The notes under the pieces: model-generated
Seen by the model: only the letters and a program-made list of their open reading frames with translations
Told to the model about the DNA's origin: nothing
Database searches by the model: none
Program-made: the position numbers and the translations under genes
Assembly: GCA_945860865.1 (NCBI GenBank)
Contig: CAMARW010000002.1
Location: forward strand, 62,001 to 126,000
Source: Chitinophaga pinensis
GTDB lineage: Bacteria; Bacteroidota; Bacteroidia; UKL13-3
Length of the DNA stretch: 64,000 nt
Reading direction: 5' to 3'
Shown here: one piece after another, positions 1-9,320 of the stretch
Layout of the letters: each line of letters opens with the position of its first letter
Position numbering within the stretch: position 1 is the stretch's first letter

Positions 1-737
1 CTCGAGCCTGGAATAACCTTTAATTTATTTGCCAAAATAGCAAAATGTGGCTCATGCGCATCGCAAGTGGTGTAATAACTGTTTCTAATGTAAAAGTTAT
101 TAAACTCATCTCTTTTTACACGCTCACCCTTAATAAAGCCCTCTCCTTCTTGGGTTCTAAACTCGCGCATCAAACCCCGTTTAGTTTGATAATTAAAGGT
201 TACTTCCTCTATGTTGTAAGTATCGGCTCCTTGCTTAAATTGTGGTGTATTGGTTAATTTACCGGCACTGTCTTTTTCGCCTATTGCATTTACTAAACTA
301 TTATCAAGGTTAATTTTGATAATAGCGGCTTTCATTTCATATTTTTCAAAATTTATTTCGGCACTCTTGTATAGCGTGGCTACTTTATCACTGGCTAAAT
401 ATACAATAGAGTCTTTTGCCTTGTAAGTTACCTTATCTTTAACGGCCGAACTGGTGCGAGGAAGATAATTGCTATCTACCAAATTAGAATCTGGAAGACT
501 TATAGAGATTGATTTAGCAGTATCATCAACAATATAAACAACTGATTGATTGAATATTACAATATGGTCGATATTTTTATTTGTGGATGTGCCTGATAAA
601 GTGACTAATTTTGTTTCTGAAGGCTTGGAAACAGCATAAACAGGTTTAACAACCGTTAATATGATAAAAGCGGATAAAAGTTGATAAAAAAGCCAATTTG
701 GCCTTAAAGACAAAGGATATGAAAAAAAGTATTTCAA
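1..737 (-). CDS. lptD: LPS-assembly protein LptD, N-terminal part (runs off the window)
   Basis: The reverse strand is open from about 737 to the left edge, giving about 245 residues of the outer-membrane translocon that inserts lipopolysaccharide. The visible part has a signal peptide-like N-terminus (hydrophobic LLSAFIILTVV ending VYA) followed by the OstA/LptA-like periplasmic domain, with the family stretches YLASDKVATLYKSAEI and YYTTCDAHEPHF. No ATG fits. TTG at 737 or TTG at 713 both give a good signal peptide, so the start is uncertain within 24 bases. The C-terminal barrel lies outside the window. The gene diverges from the amidase gene, and the two 5' ends touch or overlap. The partner lptE is at 13152. 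The family call is from motif memory. Confidence 0.82.
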   Translation of the reverse strand, partial: MKYFFSYPLSLRPNWLFYQLLSAFIILTVVKPVYAVSKPSETKLVTLSGTSTNKNIDHIVIFNQSVVYIVDDTAKSISISLPDSNLVDSNYLPRTSSAVKDKVTYKAKDSIVYLASDKVATLYKSAEINFEKYEMKAAIIKINLDNSLVNAIGEKDSAGKLTNTPQFKQGADTYNIEEVTFNYQTKRGLMREFRTQEGEGFIKGERVKRDEFNNFYIRNSYYTTCDAHEPHFAILANKLKVIPGS

Positions 738-1576
738 TGTTTGATGCAAATCTAAATAAAGTATTGAATTTACCGAAATGGGAAATAATTATGCCATTAT
801 TGTTGGTTTTATTTTTTTATTCCTTTACGCCCCCACCTGGAAAGAAAATTCAAAAGAAAACTATAGCTACAATTGTTATAGATGCCGGCCATGGCGGACA
901 TGATCCTGGGTGCATTCATGCGGGTGTTAAAGAAAAAGAAGTAACTCTTGCCATAGCACTATCCATTGGCACAAAATTAAAAGAACAATTGCCCGACATA
1001 AAAATTATTTATACCCGCACGGGGGATAAGTTTGTGAATTTATGGGAACGTGCAGTTATTGCCAATAAAAACAATGCAGACTTATTTATATCTATCCACT
1101 GCAACTCTACTAAAAATACGGCCATACATGGCACAGAAACTTTTGCTATGGGCCTAAACCAAAGTGCAGGAAACTTAGATGTGGCTAAAAGAGAAAATCA
1201 AGTGGTTTTATTAGAAGATGATTATTTGAGTAAATATGAAGGGTTCGACCCTAATTCACCAGAATCACATATTTATTTTTCTTTATCACAAAACGCACAC
1301 ATGGAACAAAGTGTGAATTTAGCTGCTAAGGTAGAAAAGCAAATTAGCAAAAATGTTAAAAGACCTAGCAGAGGAGTTAAACAAGCTGGTTTTGTGGTTC
1401 TTTGGAAAACCAAAATGCCGAGTATATTAATAGAAACTGGTTTTTTAAGCAATATAGAAGACCGCAAGTATTTAACTAGTAAAGAAGGTATTGATAAAAT
1501 GTCGAACAGCATAGTAGATGCAATTTTAGAATATAAAAAAACATACGAAACAGTTTCTACCAATAAGATTAATTAG
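719..1576 (+). CDS. N-acetylmuramoyl-L-alanine amidase (Amidase_3)
   Basis: A zinc-dependent peptidoglycan amidase that cleaves the bond between MurNAc and the stem peptide. Counting from ATG 719 (285 aa), the zinc and catalytic residues of the Amidase_3 fold are visible: H58 in DAGHGGHDPG, a Glu near 74 (VKEKEV), H127 in FISIHCNS and E239 in ILIETGFLSN. A single hydrophobic segment (about 25-36) before a proline-rich stretch is a signal or anchor. Other in-frame starts are TTG 698, ATG 737 and ATG 791. ATG 791 (MPLLLVLFF) would give a conventional signal peptide and leave room for a divergent promoter with lptD, so it is a serious alternative. The next gene, MlaD-like, starts 43 bp downstream. 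Confidence 0.9.
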   Translation: MKKSISMFDANLNKVLNLPKWEIIMPLLLVLFFYSFTPPPGKKIQKKTIATIVIDAGHGGHDPGCIHAGVKEKEVTLAIALSIGTKLKEQLPDIKIIYTRTGDKFVNLWERAVIANKNNADLFISIHCNSTKNTAIHGTETFAMGLNQSAGNLDVAKRENQVVLLEDDYLSKYEGFDPNSPESHIYFSLSQNAHMEQSVNLAAKVEKQISKNVKRPSRGVKQAGFVVLWKTKMPSILIETGFLSNIEDRKYLTSKEGIDKMSNSIVDAILEYKKTYETVSTNKIN

Positions 1577-1619
1577 CATTGGTGCACAATTTCATTATTT
1601 TTGCTAAAAAGAATTTGCT

Positions 1620-2594
1620 TTGAAAATAAATAAAGAATTTAAGATTGGCTTATTTGCTGCATTCTCTCTAGCAGCTCTCTATTTTGGCTATAATTTCTTG
1701 CGTGGAAAAAGACTATTTTCTTCCTTAAATACTTACTATGTTACTTACAATAAAATTGATGGTATCGTAAAATCTACCCCCATATATTTTAAAGGTTTAA
1801 AAGTGGGTCAGGTAGAAAAACTTAGCCTCATACGCACCGATAGCGCCAATAGAATCTTAGCAACCCTGCTCATAGACAATAAAATTACCCTTTCTAAAAG
1901 TAGCGAGGCCATGATTGTAAGCATGGATTTACTCGGTGGAAAGGCCATTTCTCTCAATATCCCTTCGCTGGTTGACCCAATCTTTGAAGGCGACACTCTC
2001 ATTGGAACAGAAGAAACAAGCTTATCTGCTTCTATCACAGAAATGATTACCCCTGTAAAAAACAAAGCAGAAAATGTAATGGTATCACTTAACCATGTTT
2101 TAGGCGAACTTGAAAAAGTACTTGCCGATGGTGGTACTAAAAACCTCAGCAACGGCATTGCAGATTTAGCAGGTATTATGCATAACCTCAACAATACAAG
2201 CAAACAACTAGACGCCCTTATTGCTGCAGAGAAAAATAAAATTGGCAATATAACAACCAATATGGAAGCACTGAGTCTTACGCTCAAAAACAACCAAAAA
2301 GACATTGAAGCCAGTTTAAAAAACTTTAAAAATATCACAGATTCTTTGGCCGCAGCTCCGTTAAAATCTACCATTGATCAGCTCAATAAAACTTCTGTTC
2401 AATTGGCCAGTATTACCCAAAAAATAGACAAGGGAGAAGGAACTGCCGGAAAATTTATAAACGATAAAGAACTGTACGACAACCTCAATAAATCTTCCCT
2501 TGAGCTTCAAATGCTGCTAAAAGATTTGCAGAAAAACCCAAGCAGGTATGTAAATATTTCTGTGTTTGGTGGTAAAAAAGAAAAGAAAAAATAG
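1620..2594 (+). CDS. MCE/MlaD family lipid-transport protein
   Basis: A 324-aa protein starting at TTG 1620 (MKINKEFKIGLFAAFSL), the typical N-terminus of the Bacteroidota MlaD family. One N-terminal membrane helix (about 8-25) is followed by the MCE domain (about 38-115, with YNKIDGIVKSTPIYFKGLKV and the MDLLGGKAISL strand) and then a long helical region (about 140-310). MCE proteins form hexameric rings that shuttle phospholipids between inner and outer membranes, usually with an MlaE permease and MlaF ATPase; neither is in this window. A TATTTTTG (1596-1603) upstream resembles a -7 element, but no well-spaced -33 is seen. It is convergent with the efflux operon, only 6 bp from the tolC-like stop. 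Confidence 0.88.
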   Translation: MKINKEFKIGLFAAFSLAALYFGYNFLRGKRLFSSLNTYYVTYNKIDGIVKSTPIYFKGLKVGQVEKLSLIRTDSANRILATLLIDNKITLSKSSEAMIVSMDLLGGKAISLNIPSLVDPIFEGDTLIGTEETSLSASITEMITPVKNKAENVMVSLNHVLGELEKVLADGGTKNLSNGIADLAGIMHNLNNTSKQLDALIAAEKNKIGNITTNMEALSLTLKNNQKDIEASLKNFKNITDSLAAAPLKSTIDQLNKTSVQLASITQKIDKGEGTAGKFINDKELYDNLNKSSLELQMLLKDLQKNPSRYVNISVFGGKKEKKK

Positions 2595-2600
2595 GCTTTG

Positions 2601-3908
2601 CTATTGCTGTAGCAATTTCCCGCTCAAGCGTTTTAACTCAATTTCACTGAGCTTAGCTTCATATGCAGCTTGAAACTTACGCTGCATGCTTTGCATATAA
2701 TTTACTTCCGCAATGCGCAAATCGTTAATGCTTAGTAAACCATTGGCTTGTTGTTCTCTGGCTAGTTCAAAATTTTCTTTGGCCAATAGTACGTTCGATT
2801 CTTCAAACTGAAACAAAGCACGGTTTGCTGCATACATCTCGTAAGCTTGTGCTACTGCAATTTCTAACTTTAGTAAAGAATCTTTGAATAATAATTCAGC
2901 CGACTTTTGATTGATTTTTGCTATACCAATCTTTCTATCAGTATCAAACCCGTTAAAAATATTTAGGTTCAGGCCAAGGCCATAGTGAAAACCCGTATTG
3001 TTTGACGATTGTAAGAAACCGACCTCAGATTCTTGTTTGTTATAATTGTAACCACTCCTTAATTGCAAACTTGGGTACCTATCTGCTTTTAGTTCTCCTA
3101 ATTGTGTTTGCGCTAGTTCTTTACTCAACTTAGAAAGCTGAATACCGCTATTTTGCTGCATAGCACTTTCTTTAAAAGCCTCGTATGAGAGCGCTTCTTG
3201 GGAAACCCATGAATCGGAAAGCTCAAAGTTAAAACTAGTTTGCAATCCCAATAACTGCAACAAATTGAGTTTGCTATTTTTATACGACGCCTCCAACCTG
3301 CGCGCGGCAGCTTTGTCGGCCTGCAAGTTTACTTGCACATTAAGCACTTCAGATTTAGGACTTTTACCCGCCTCCAATTTTGCTTTGGCAACCTGCAAAC
3401 GTTTCTCACCAATACTTAAAACCTGCTCGGCAATGGCCAATTGCTCTTTGGCTAGCAAGGCATCTAAATATGCCTTAGCAACCCTACTCAAAGTATTTTC
3501 CATTTGTTGCTTTAGGCGCAGCTTTCCCATTGCTTCAAACTCTGCCAATTTTCTTTTGGTAGCAAACATTTTCATCCCATTAAAGAGCGTCCAATTCATT
3601 TCTACACTTGCATTTAACGAATTACTTTTAGCCCCATCGCGGTTGTTTTCTGCCCCATTTAAAAACTTCTGCTTGGTATCAACCACTTGGTTATCTTGAT
3701 TTACCACTCCATTTAAACTGGGCAACATGCCCGCATTTCCAATTACATTATTACGCTTGGCAATTTCCAATTCGTTGCTAGCAATTTGAATGGAGAAGTT
3801 GTTTTCCAAGGCCAATTCATAAGCCTGTTTTAAACTCAAAGTTGTTTGCGCCTGAACCAAATTGGTTAAAGCAAAAAGGCCCAACAATAACATCCACTTA
3901 TTTCTCAT
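2601..3908 (-). CDS. TolC family outer-membrane efflux channel
   Basis: A 435-aa protein with a Sec signal peptide (ending VQAQ) and two OEP repeats rich in long helices. It starts with LSLKQAYELALENNFSIQIA, the usual first helix of the OEP family, and the second repeat ends with an NGLLSINDLRIAEVNY segment. It is the outer-membrane duct of the RND system encoded just upstream and overlaps the pump gene by 11 bp (3898-3908), which suggests translational coupling. It is the last gene of a three-gene operon ordered adaptor, pump, channel. Confidence 0.93.
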   Translation of the reverse strand: MRNKWMLLLGLFALTNLVQAQTTLSLKQAYELALENNFSIQIASNELEIAKRNNVIGNAGMLPSLNGVVNQDNQVVDTKQKFLNGAENNRDGAKSNSLNASVEMNWTLFNGMKMFATKRKLAEFEAMGKLRLKQQMENTLSRVAKAYLDALLAKEQLAIAEQVLSIGEKRLQVAKAKLEAGKSPKSEVLNVQVNLQADKAAARRLEASYKNSKLNLLQLLGLQTSFNFELSDSWVSQEALSYEAFKESAMQQNSGIQLSKLSKELAQTQLGELKADRYPSLQLRSGYNYNKQESEVGFLQSSNNTGFHYGLGLNLNIFNGFDTDRKIGIAKINQKSAELLFKDSLLKLEIAVAQAYEMYAANRALFQFEESNVLLAKENFELAREQQANGLLSINDLRIAEVNYMQSMQRKFQAAYEAKLSEIELKRLSGKLLQQ

Positions 3909-6900
3909 TGTTTGTATCCTCCTTATGCAATTGTGTTCTGTCTTTATTACCGCTAAATAGTTGATAAATTACCGGAATAACATATAAAGTTAAAAAGCCC
4001 GAAAACAGCAATCCTCCAATAATAACCATACCCATAGAAACCCTGCTTTTTGCGCCTGCCCCAAGTGCCAAAGCAATAGGTAAAGCTCCTAAAATGGTTG
4101 CTAAGCTAGTCATCATAATGGGCCTTAAACGAGAAACCGCTGCTTCTTTTACAGCTTGCAGTTTAGGCAAACCGTGCTCACGCTTTTGGTTGGCAAATTC
4201 TACAATTAAAATGCCGTTTTTAGTTACTAAACCCAGCAATACAATTATACCAATCTGACTAAAAATATTCAGTGTTTGGTTAAAGTACCACAAACTTATT
4301 AAGGCACCAGCCAAGGCTAAAGGAACTGTAAACATAATAATGATGGGGTCTCTAAAACTCTCAAATTGAGCGGCCAAAACCAAATAAACCAAAACCAAGG
4401 CCAATATAAAAGCAAAAGAAGTATTAGAAGAACTCTCGGCAAAATCTCTAGACGGACCAGCCAAATCGGTGGTAAAAGAATCGTCGAGTATTTCTTCCTT
4501 TATTCGTTCCATTTCGGCTATGCCATCTCCGATGGTTTTTCCTGGCGCTAATCCGGCAGAAACCGTGGCCGCTTTATAGCGATTGTAATGGTACAATTGC
4601 GGCGGACTACTTTGTTCCTCCACACTTAATAAATTATCTAGCTGAATAAGTTCTCCCCTATCATTGCGCACATACAAAGATTTTAAATCAACAGGGTCGT
4701 CGCGGTGTTGGCGCTCAACCTGACCAATAATTTGGTATTGCTTACCACTTTTATTAAAATAGCCATAGCGCACGCCGCCGTAGGCAAATTGTAAAGTTTG
4801 AGCTACATTCTGAATACTTACACCCAAATCTTTGGCCTTTTCTCTATCAAACGAAATAACCAATTCGGGTCGGTTAAACTTTAAATTTACATCTACCCCT
4901 TGAAACACCTTACTGGCGTTTGCTTTTTCTAGGAACTTAGGTAAATCACTTTGAATCTTGGCAAAATCTTGGTTCTGCAAAATAAACTGAACTGGCAATC
5001 CAGACCGTGAGCCACCGCTACCACTGATAGTTTGGTCTTGAATAACAAAAGCCCGAGCGCCAGTTAAGCCCATTAAATTTTGCTGTAATTTTTGGGCAAT
5101 TTGCTGCTGACTTCTTTCTCGCTCGTTGGGTTCGGTTAAAATTACCCTAACAAAACCGGTATTCATGGCGCCACTTCCGGTAAAACCTGGGGCTGTAACC
5201 ACCAAAGTAAGCCTTTTTTCTGGAATAGAATCATCTAATAAGGAAGACACCTCATTCATATAGCGCTCCATAAAATCATAGGAAGTACCCTCGGGTGCAG
5301 TGGCGCTAATACGCATCCAACTCCGGTCGTCTAAGGGCGATAATTCGGAAGGCAGGGTTGAACCAATTAAAAATATAAGCACCATACTTACGCCAATAAT
5401 GCTCCAAACCACCCATTTTCTATCAAAGAAAAACTCGAGTGATTGCGCGTAAGCATTGTTTAAACGAACAAAATAAGGCTCGGTTAAATCATAAAAACGA
5501 GAATGTTTAGCGCCCTTACGTTGCAAATAAACATTTAAAACAGGCGTAAGTGTAAGCGAAACAAAAGCAGATATCATAACAGCACCAGCCACAACTACTC
5601 CAAATTCTCTAAACAAACTACCTACAAAACCTTGGATAAATATAATAGGCAAAAAAACTACGGCAAGCGTAACAGAGGTAGCAATTACCGCAAAGAAAAT
5701 CTCATTGGTTCCAGCAATGGCAGCCATTCTTGGACTCATACCCTCTTCCATTTTCTTAAAAATGTTTTCGGTAACTACAATACCATCATCTACTACCAAT
5801 CCGGTTGCTAGCACAATGGCTAATAAAGTTAAGATATTGATTGAATACCCAAAAATGTACATGATAAAAAAAGCACCAATCAGTGAAACTGGAATATCTA
5901 CAAGCGGACGAAAAGCGATGAGCCAATCCCTAAAAAACAAGAAGATAATAAAAACAACCAATAAAAAGGCAATCAGTAAGGTTTCGCCAACTTCATAAAT
6001 GGAGGTGCGCACAAAACGCGTATTATCTAAGGCAATATCCATTTTTATATCGGCCGGAATATCTTTTTTAAGCACCTCATAACGCTTGTAAAATTCATCT
6101 GCAATTTCTATGTAATTGGCTCCAGGTTGTGGCACTAAACCCAAGCCAATCATTGGCACTCCCTTAGATTTTAATCCGGTTTCTTCATTTTCTGCGCCTA
6201 AAATGGCGTATCCAACATCGGCTAAACGAACAATTTGAGAACCTTCAGATTTTAAAACAATCCGATTAAACTCCTCCTCGGTAGTATACCTTCCCATGGT
6301 TTTAACGGATAGTTCAGTATTATCTCCCGTAATTTTACCACCCGGTAGTTCTATGTTTTCCCTATCCAAAGCTGCTTTAATATCCAGCGGTGTTAATCCA
6401 AAAGCACTTAATTTATTTGGGTCGAGCCAAAGACGCATAGCATACTTTTTTTGTCCCCAAATTTGAATATTACTTACACCTGGAATGGTTTGCAAACGCT
6501 CCATAACCACATTTTCTGCATAATCATTCAGTTCAAATTTGGTTCTAGAATCGCTTTGTAAGGTAAGCGAAACAATGGCATCCGAATTGGCATCAGCCTT
6601 ACTTACAACCGGCGGAGCGTCTATATCTTGAGGCAATTGCCTAACCGATTGCGAAACTTTATCGCGCACATCATTGGCAGCTTCCTCCAAATCATAATTC
6701 AAATCAAACTCAACCGTAATTATACTGCTACCTTGGTTGCTAGAAGAACTGATAGACCGAATTCCTGCAATTCCATTTACAGCCTTCTCCAAAGGCTCTG
6801 TAATTTGCGATTCAATAATATCTGGATTGGCACCCGTATAATTGGTTCGAACCGTAATCACAGGAGGATCGATGCTGGGATATTCGCGTACTCCCAAAAA

Positions 6901-6990
6901 ATTAAATGCGATGGCCCCAAATAAAATGATGAGGATAGAACAAACAACCGCAAGCACCGGGCGGCGAATGGCAACACTGGCAATACTCAT
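3898..6990 (-). CDS. RND efflux pump, HAE1-type inner-membrane transporter
   Basis: A 1030-aa resistance-nodulation-division transporter, probably a proton-driven multidrug exporter. It shows the duplicated 6+6 membrane topology: an N-terminal helix (RRPVLAVVCSILIILFGAIA), a large periplasmic loop, then helices 2-6, and the same arrangement again. The paired aspartates of the proton relay are D401-D402 in GLVVDDGIVVTENIF of helix 4. The second half carries VTKNGILIVEFAN with the conserved lysine of helix 10. Length is normal for the family. The adaptor gene ends 1 bp before it and the TolC gene overlaps its end. The exported substrate cannot be read from the sequence. Confidence 0.95.
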   Translation of the reverse strand: MSIASVAIRRPVLAVVCSILIILFGAIAFNFLGVREYPSIDPPVITVRTNYTGANPDIIESQITEPLEKAVNGIAGIRSISSSSNQGSSIITVEFDLNYDLEEAANDVRDKVSQSVRQLPQDIDAPPVVSKADANSDAIVSLTLQSDSRTKFELNDYAENVVMERLQTIPGVSNIQIWGQKKYAMRLWLDPNKLSAFGLTPLDIKAALDRENIELPGGKITGDNTELSVKTMGRYTTEEEFNRIVLKSEGSQIVRLADVGYAILGAENEETGLKSKGVPMIGLGLVPQPGANYIEIADEFYKRYEVLKKDIPADIKMDIALDNTRFVRTSIYEVGETLLIAFLLVVFIIFLFFRDWLIAFRPLVDIPVSLIGAFFIMYIFGYSINILTLLAIVLATGLVVDDGIVVTENIFKKMEEGMSPRMAAIAGTNEIFFAVIATSVTLAVVFLPIIFIQGFVGSLFREFGVVVAGAVMISAFVSLTLTPVLNVYLQRKGAKHSRFYDLTEPYFVRLNNAYAQSLEFFFDRKWVVWSIIGVSMVLIFLIGSTLPSELSPLDDRSWMRISATAPEGTSYDFMERYMNEVSSLLDDSIPEKRLTLVVTAPGFTGSGAMNTGFVRVILTEPNERERSQQQIAQKLQQNLMGLTGARAFVIQDQTISGSGGSRSGLPVQFILQNQDFAKIQSDLPKFLEKANASKVFQGVDVNLKFNRPELVISFDREKAKDLGVSIQNVAQTLQFAYGGVRYGYFNKSGKQYQIIGQVERQHRDDPVDLKSLYVRNDRGELIQLDNLLSVEEQSSPPQLYHYNRYKAATVSAGLAPGKTIGDGIAEMERIKEEILDDSFTTDLAGPSRDFAESSSNTSFAFILALVLVYLVLAAQFESFRDPIIIMFTVPLALAGALISLWYFNQTLNIFSQIGIIVLLGLVTKNGILIVEFANQKREHGLPKLQAVKEAAVSRLRPIMMTSLATILGALPIALALGAGAKSRVSMGMVIIGGLLFSGFLTLYVIPVIYQLFSGNKDRTQLHKEDTNNEK
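6842..6853. repeat. TTGGTTCGAACC word, copy 1
   Basis: Exact 12-mer inside the RND pump gene, near its 5' end. Confidence 0.6.
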
Positions 6991-6991
6991 C

Positions 6992-8050
6992 TTATTTCCC
7001 CTTACTTAATTTTACTTTTATACCGTTTTTCATGTACATAATACCATCCACAATTAGCGAATCGCCGGCGGATAAGCCCTCCGTTATTTCCACTTTATTC
7101 TCGTTCCTAAATCCGGTTTTAACCAATTTTTCAACCGCAGAATCACCTTGCATCACAAATACCTTCTGCCCTTTTAAAACCGGCACCAAAGATTGTGTAG
7201 GAATCATAAATGTAGGAGCGTTGGCGCCCAATTTTAACGTAATATTAGCAAACAAACCTGGCATCAAACGCGCTTGTTTATTGTTACAAACAGCTTTCAT
7301 AGCAATGGTTCTAGTAGCGGCAGTTACAGATGCATCTCGGGCATAAATTTTTGCACCAAATTTTTTATCAGAACCGGTTACTACAAACGAAATGCTATCA
7401 CCCACCTTTATAAGTGAGCTATGTTTTTCTGGAATGGCAAAGGCAAGTTTCAACAATTGATCATCTTGTAAAGAAGCAATTAAAGTGCTTGGTTGCACAA
7501 AAGCGCCCTCACTTAAATTACGCAAACCAATGGTTCCGCTGAAGGGTGCGCGCAACTCTGTTTTCCTAATTTGCTCACGCAGCAATTCAATATCTGCATC
7601 AATGGCTTGTTTTTCATTAAGCGATAAGTCGAAATCTGCTTGGGCAATGGCTTCTTTTTTGAGTAAAATTTGATTGCGTTCAACACTTAAATCTCTTAGT
7701 TTTTTATTGGCCAAGGCTTTTTTTAACTGAGCTTGCAAATCGGCATCATTTATTTTTAGCAGCAAATCTCCTTTATTAACCTTAGCACCCTCCTTAAAAT
7801 AGAGGTTCCGAACCAGGCCAGATGTTTCGCAATATAAATCTACCATTTCATTGGCTTGAAGCGTGCCACTTACCTGGTAATTAGGCGTTACAAACTCTGC
7901 ATTTAGTACCAAAACACTTACTTTGATTGGCATTTTATTAGCGCCACCCTTTCCCATACCGCCCGATTCTTTTTTCTCTCCACAAAAAAACTTTGGAATC
8001 AATAAAACCAAAATCACCCCCAACACAATGCCAATATTTCTGTACTTCAT
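6992..8050 (-). CDS. Efflux RND periplasmic adaptor (membrane fusion protein)
   Basis: A 352-aa HlyD/AcrA-like adaptor that bridges the inner-membrane pump and the outer-membrane channel. It has an N-terminal hydrophobic segment (8-22), a lipoyl half-motif (LYCETSGLVRNLYFKEGAKV), a short alpha-hairpin (about 100-165), the second lipoyl half (TELRAPFSGTIGLRNLSEGAFV), a beta-barrel domain and a membrane-proximal domain. A Cys follows the hydrophobic segment (PKFFCGEKK) but is not a convincing lipobox. It is the first gene of the operon, separated from the pump gene by one base. Confidence 0.93.
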   Translation of the reverse strand: MKYRNIGIVLGVILVLLIPKFFCGEKKESGGMGKGGANKMPIKVSVLVLNAEFVTPNYQVSGTLQANEMVDLYCETSGLVRNLYFKEGAKVNKGDLLLKINDADLQAQLKKALANKKLRDLSVERNQILLKKEAIAQADFDLSLNEKQAIDADIELLREQIRKTELRAPFSGTIGLRNLSEGAFVQPSTLIASLQDDQLLKLAFAIPEKHSSLIKVGDSISFVVTGSDKKFGAKIYARDASVTAATRTIAMKAVCNNKQARLMPGLFANITLKLGANAPTFMIPTQSLVPVLKGQKVFVMQGDSAVEKLVKTGFRNENKVEITEGLSAGDSLIVDGIMYMKNGIKVKLSKGK

Positions 8051-8109
8051 TTTAAAAATTTTCGATGTTCAATATTAATATAATAGATTAAAGGGAAAGA
8101 ATGTTTTAT

Positions 8110-9300
8110 TTAAATGGCATTAGACACCTTTTGGTTCACCAATAAACGTACAAACAAAAATGTTAAAACCATTATCAATGCTCCGCCAGCATAGGGCAAT
8201 CCAAAGTGTAGGTCGTATAAAATTCCGCCTAAAACCGGACCAATTACCCGGGCTAAACTACCAAAAGATTGGTTCATACCTAATACCTGCCCTTGCTCAT
8301 TTTTAGCAGCCGCTTGCGAAATTAAAGAAGTAATGGCAGGAGTAATACAACCATTGGCAAAGGCAACAAAAACGATGCTTATCAATTGAAGTAAAAAATA
8401 GGCGGGCGGCACAAACGGGATACTCAACAAACCAATACCCATAGAGATGGTGCCCATCATAAGCAGTTGTTTTTCGCCAAATTTCTTATTGAGCAAACCT
8501 ACCAAACCACCCTGCACAATGGCCGATGATAAACCCATAAACATAAATACAAAACCTACCTGTTTTTCGTTTAAAAAATAGTGCTCAATCCATAAAATGG
8601 CTAGGGTAATTTGCATCATAGAAAAAGAAGTTACAAACAGAAAATTAACTGTAAACAACTCTCTAATCACAGGCTTTTTAAGCTCATAAAATAAATCGCT
8701 TACTGGCTTGAACCTGTAACGCTTATTAACTTGTTTTTCTTTAATAGACTCGGGTAAAAAGGCGTAAGCCATTACCCAATTTAAGGCGCATAAAGCTGCG
8801 GCAAAATAACCCACCAAAGCTACGCTTCCGGCGCCACTTAAACTTTTTAAGAATCCGCCAACAGGCGGACCAAAAATAAAGCCCAAGCCAAAGGCAGCAC
8901 CAATTAGTCCCATGTTTTTAGCACGGTCTTTGGGTTCAGTAATATCAGAAATATAAGCTTGAGCAGCAGAAATATTGGCTGAACCAATGCCCGCAAAAAT
9001 CCTAGAAACCACCAAAAACCACAAACTATTGGTAAAGGCAAAAAACACATAAGCCAGCATGGTAATAAAAATGCTAATAAGCATCACAGGTCGTCTCCCA
9101 ATTTTATCGCTTAATGTTCCCCAAAATGGGGCAAAAACAAAATTCATTAAAGAGTATAATCCTGCTATAAGGCCAATTTGTAAAGACGTAGCTTTTAACT
9201 CCAAAGCAAAAACTGGCAGTATGGGAATAATTAATCCGAAACCGAGTAAATCAATAAAAATGGTAACAAAAAGAACAAAAATAGGTGAGCGGTTTTTCAT
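8110..9300 (-). CDS. MFS drug exporter, TetA-like (DHA1)
   Basis: A 396-aa major facilitator superfamily protein with about 12 hydrophobic helices. The loop 2-3 signature GTLSDKIGRRPVM and the helix-5 antiporter motif GAAFGLGFIFGPPVGGFL place it with proton-driven drug antiporters of the TetA type. ATG 9300 (MKNRSPIFVLF) is preferred; an in-frame start five codons upstream at 9315 is possible. It is 59 bp downstream of the RND adaptor start on the same strand and 20 bp after the TonB receptor stop, so it may be co-transcribed with the receptor. The substrate is unknown. Confidence 0.9.
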   Translation of the reverse strand: MKNRSPIFVLFVTIFIDLLGFGLIIPILPVFALELKATSLQIGLIAGLYSLMNFVFAPFWGTLSDKIGRRPVMLISIFITMLAYVFFAFTNSLWFLVVSRIFAGIGSANISAAQAYISDITEPKDRAKNMGLIGAAFGLGFIFGPPVGGFLKSLSGAGSVALVGYFAAALCALNWVMAYAFLPESIKEKQVNKRYRFKPVSDLFYELKKPVIRELFTVNFLFVTSFSMMQITLAILWIEHYFLNEKQVGFVFMFMGLSSAIVQGGLVGLLNKKFGEKQLLMMGTISMGIGLLSIPFVPPAYFLLQLISIVFVAFANGCITPAITSLISQAAAKNEQGQVLGMNQSFGSLARVIGPVLGGILYDLHFGLPYAGGALIMVLTFLFVRLLVNQKVSNAI

Positions 9301-9320
9301 ACTACAAAGAAGCAAAATTC

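Noticed and set aside
45-257. A 70-aa open frame on the plus strand
   Set aside because: It lies antisense to lptD, whose reading frame is clearly conserved.
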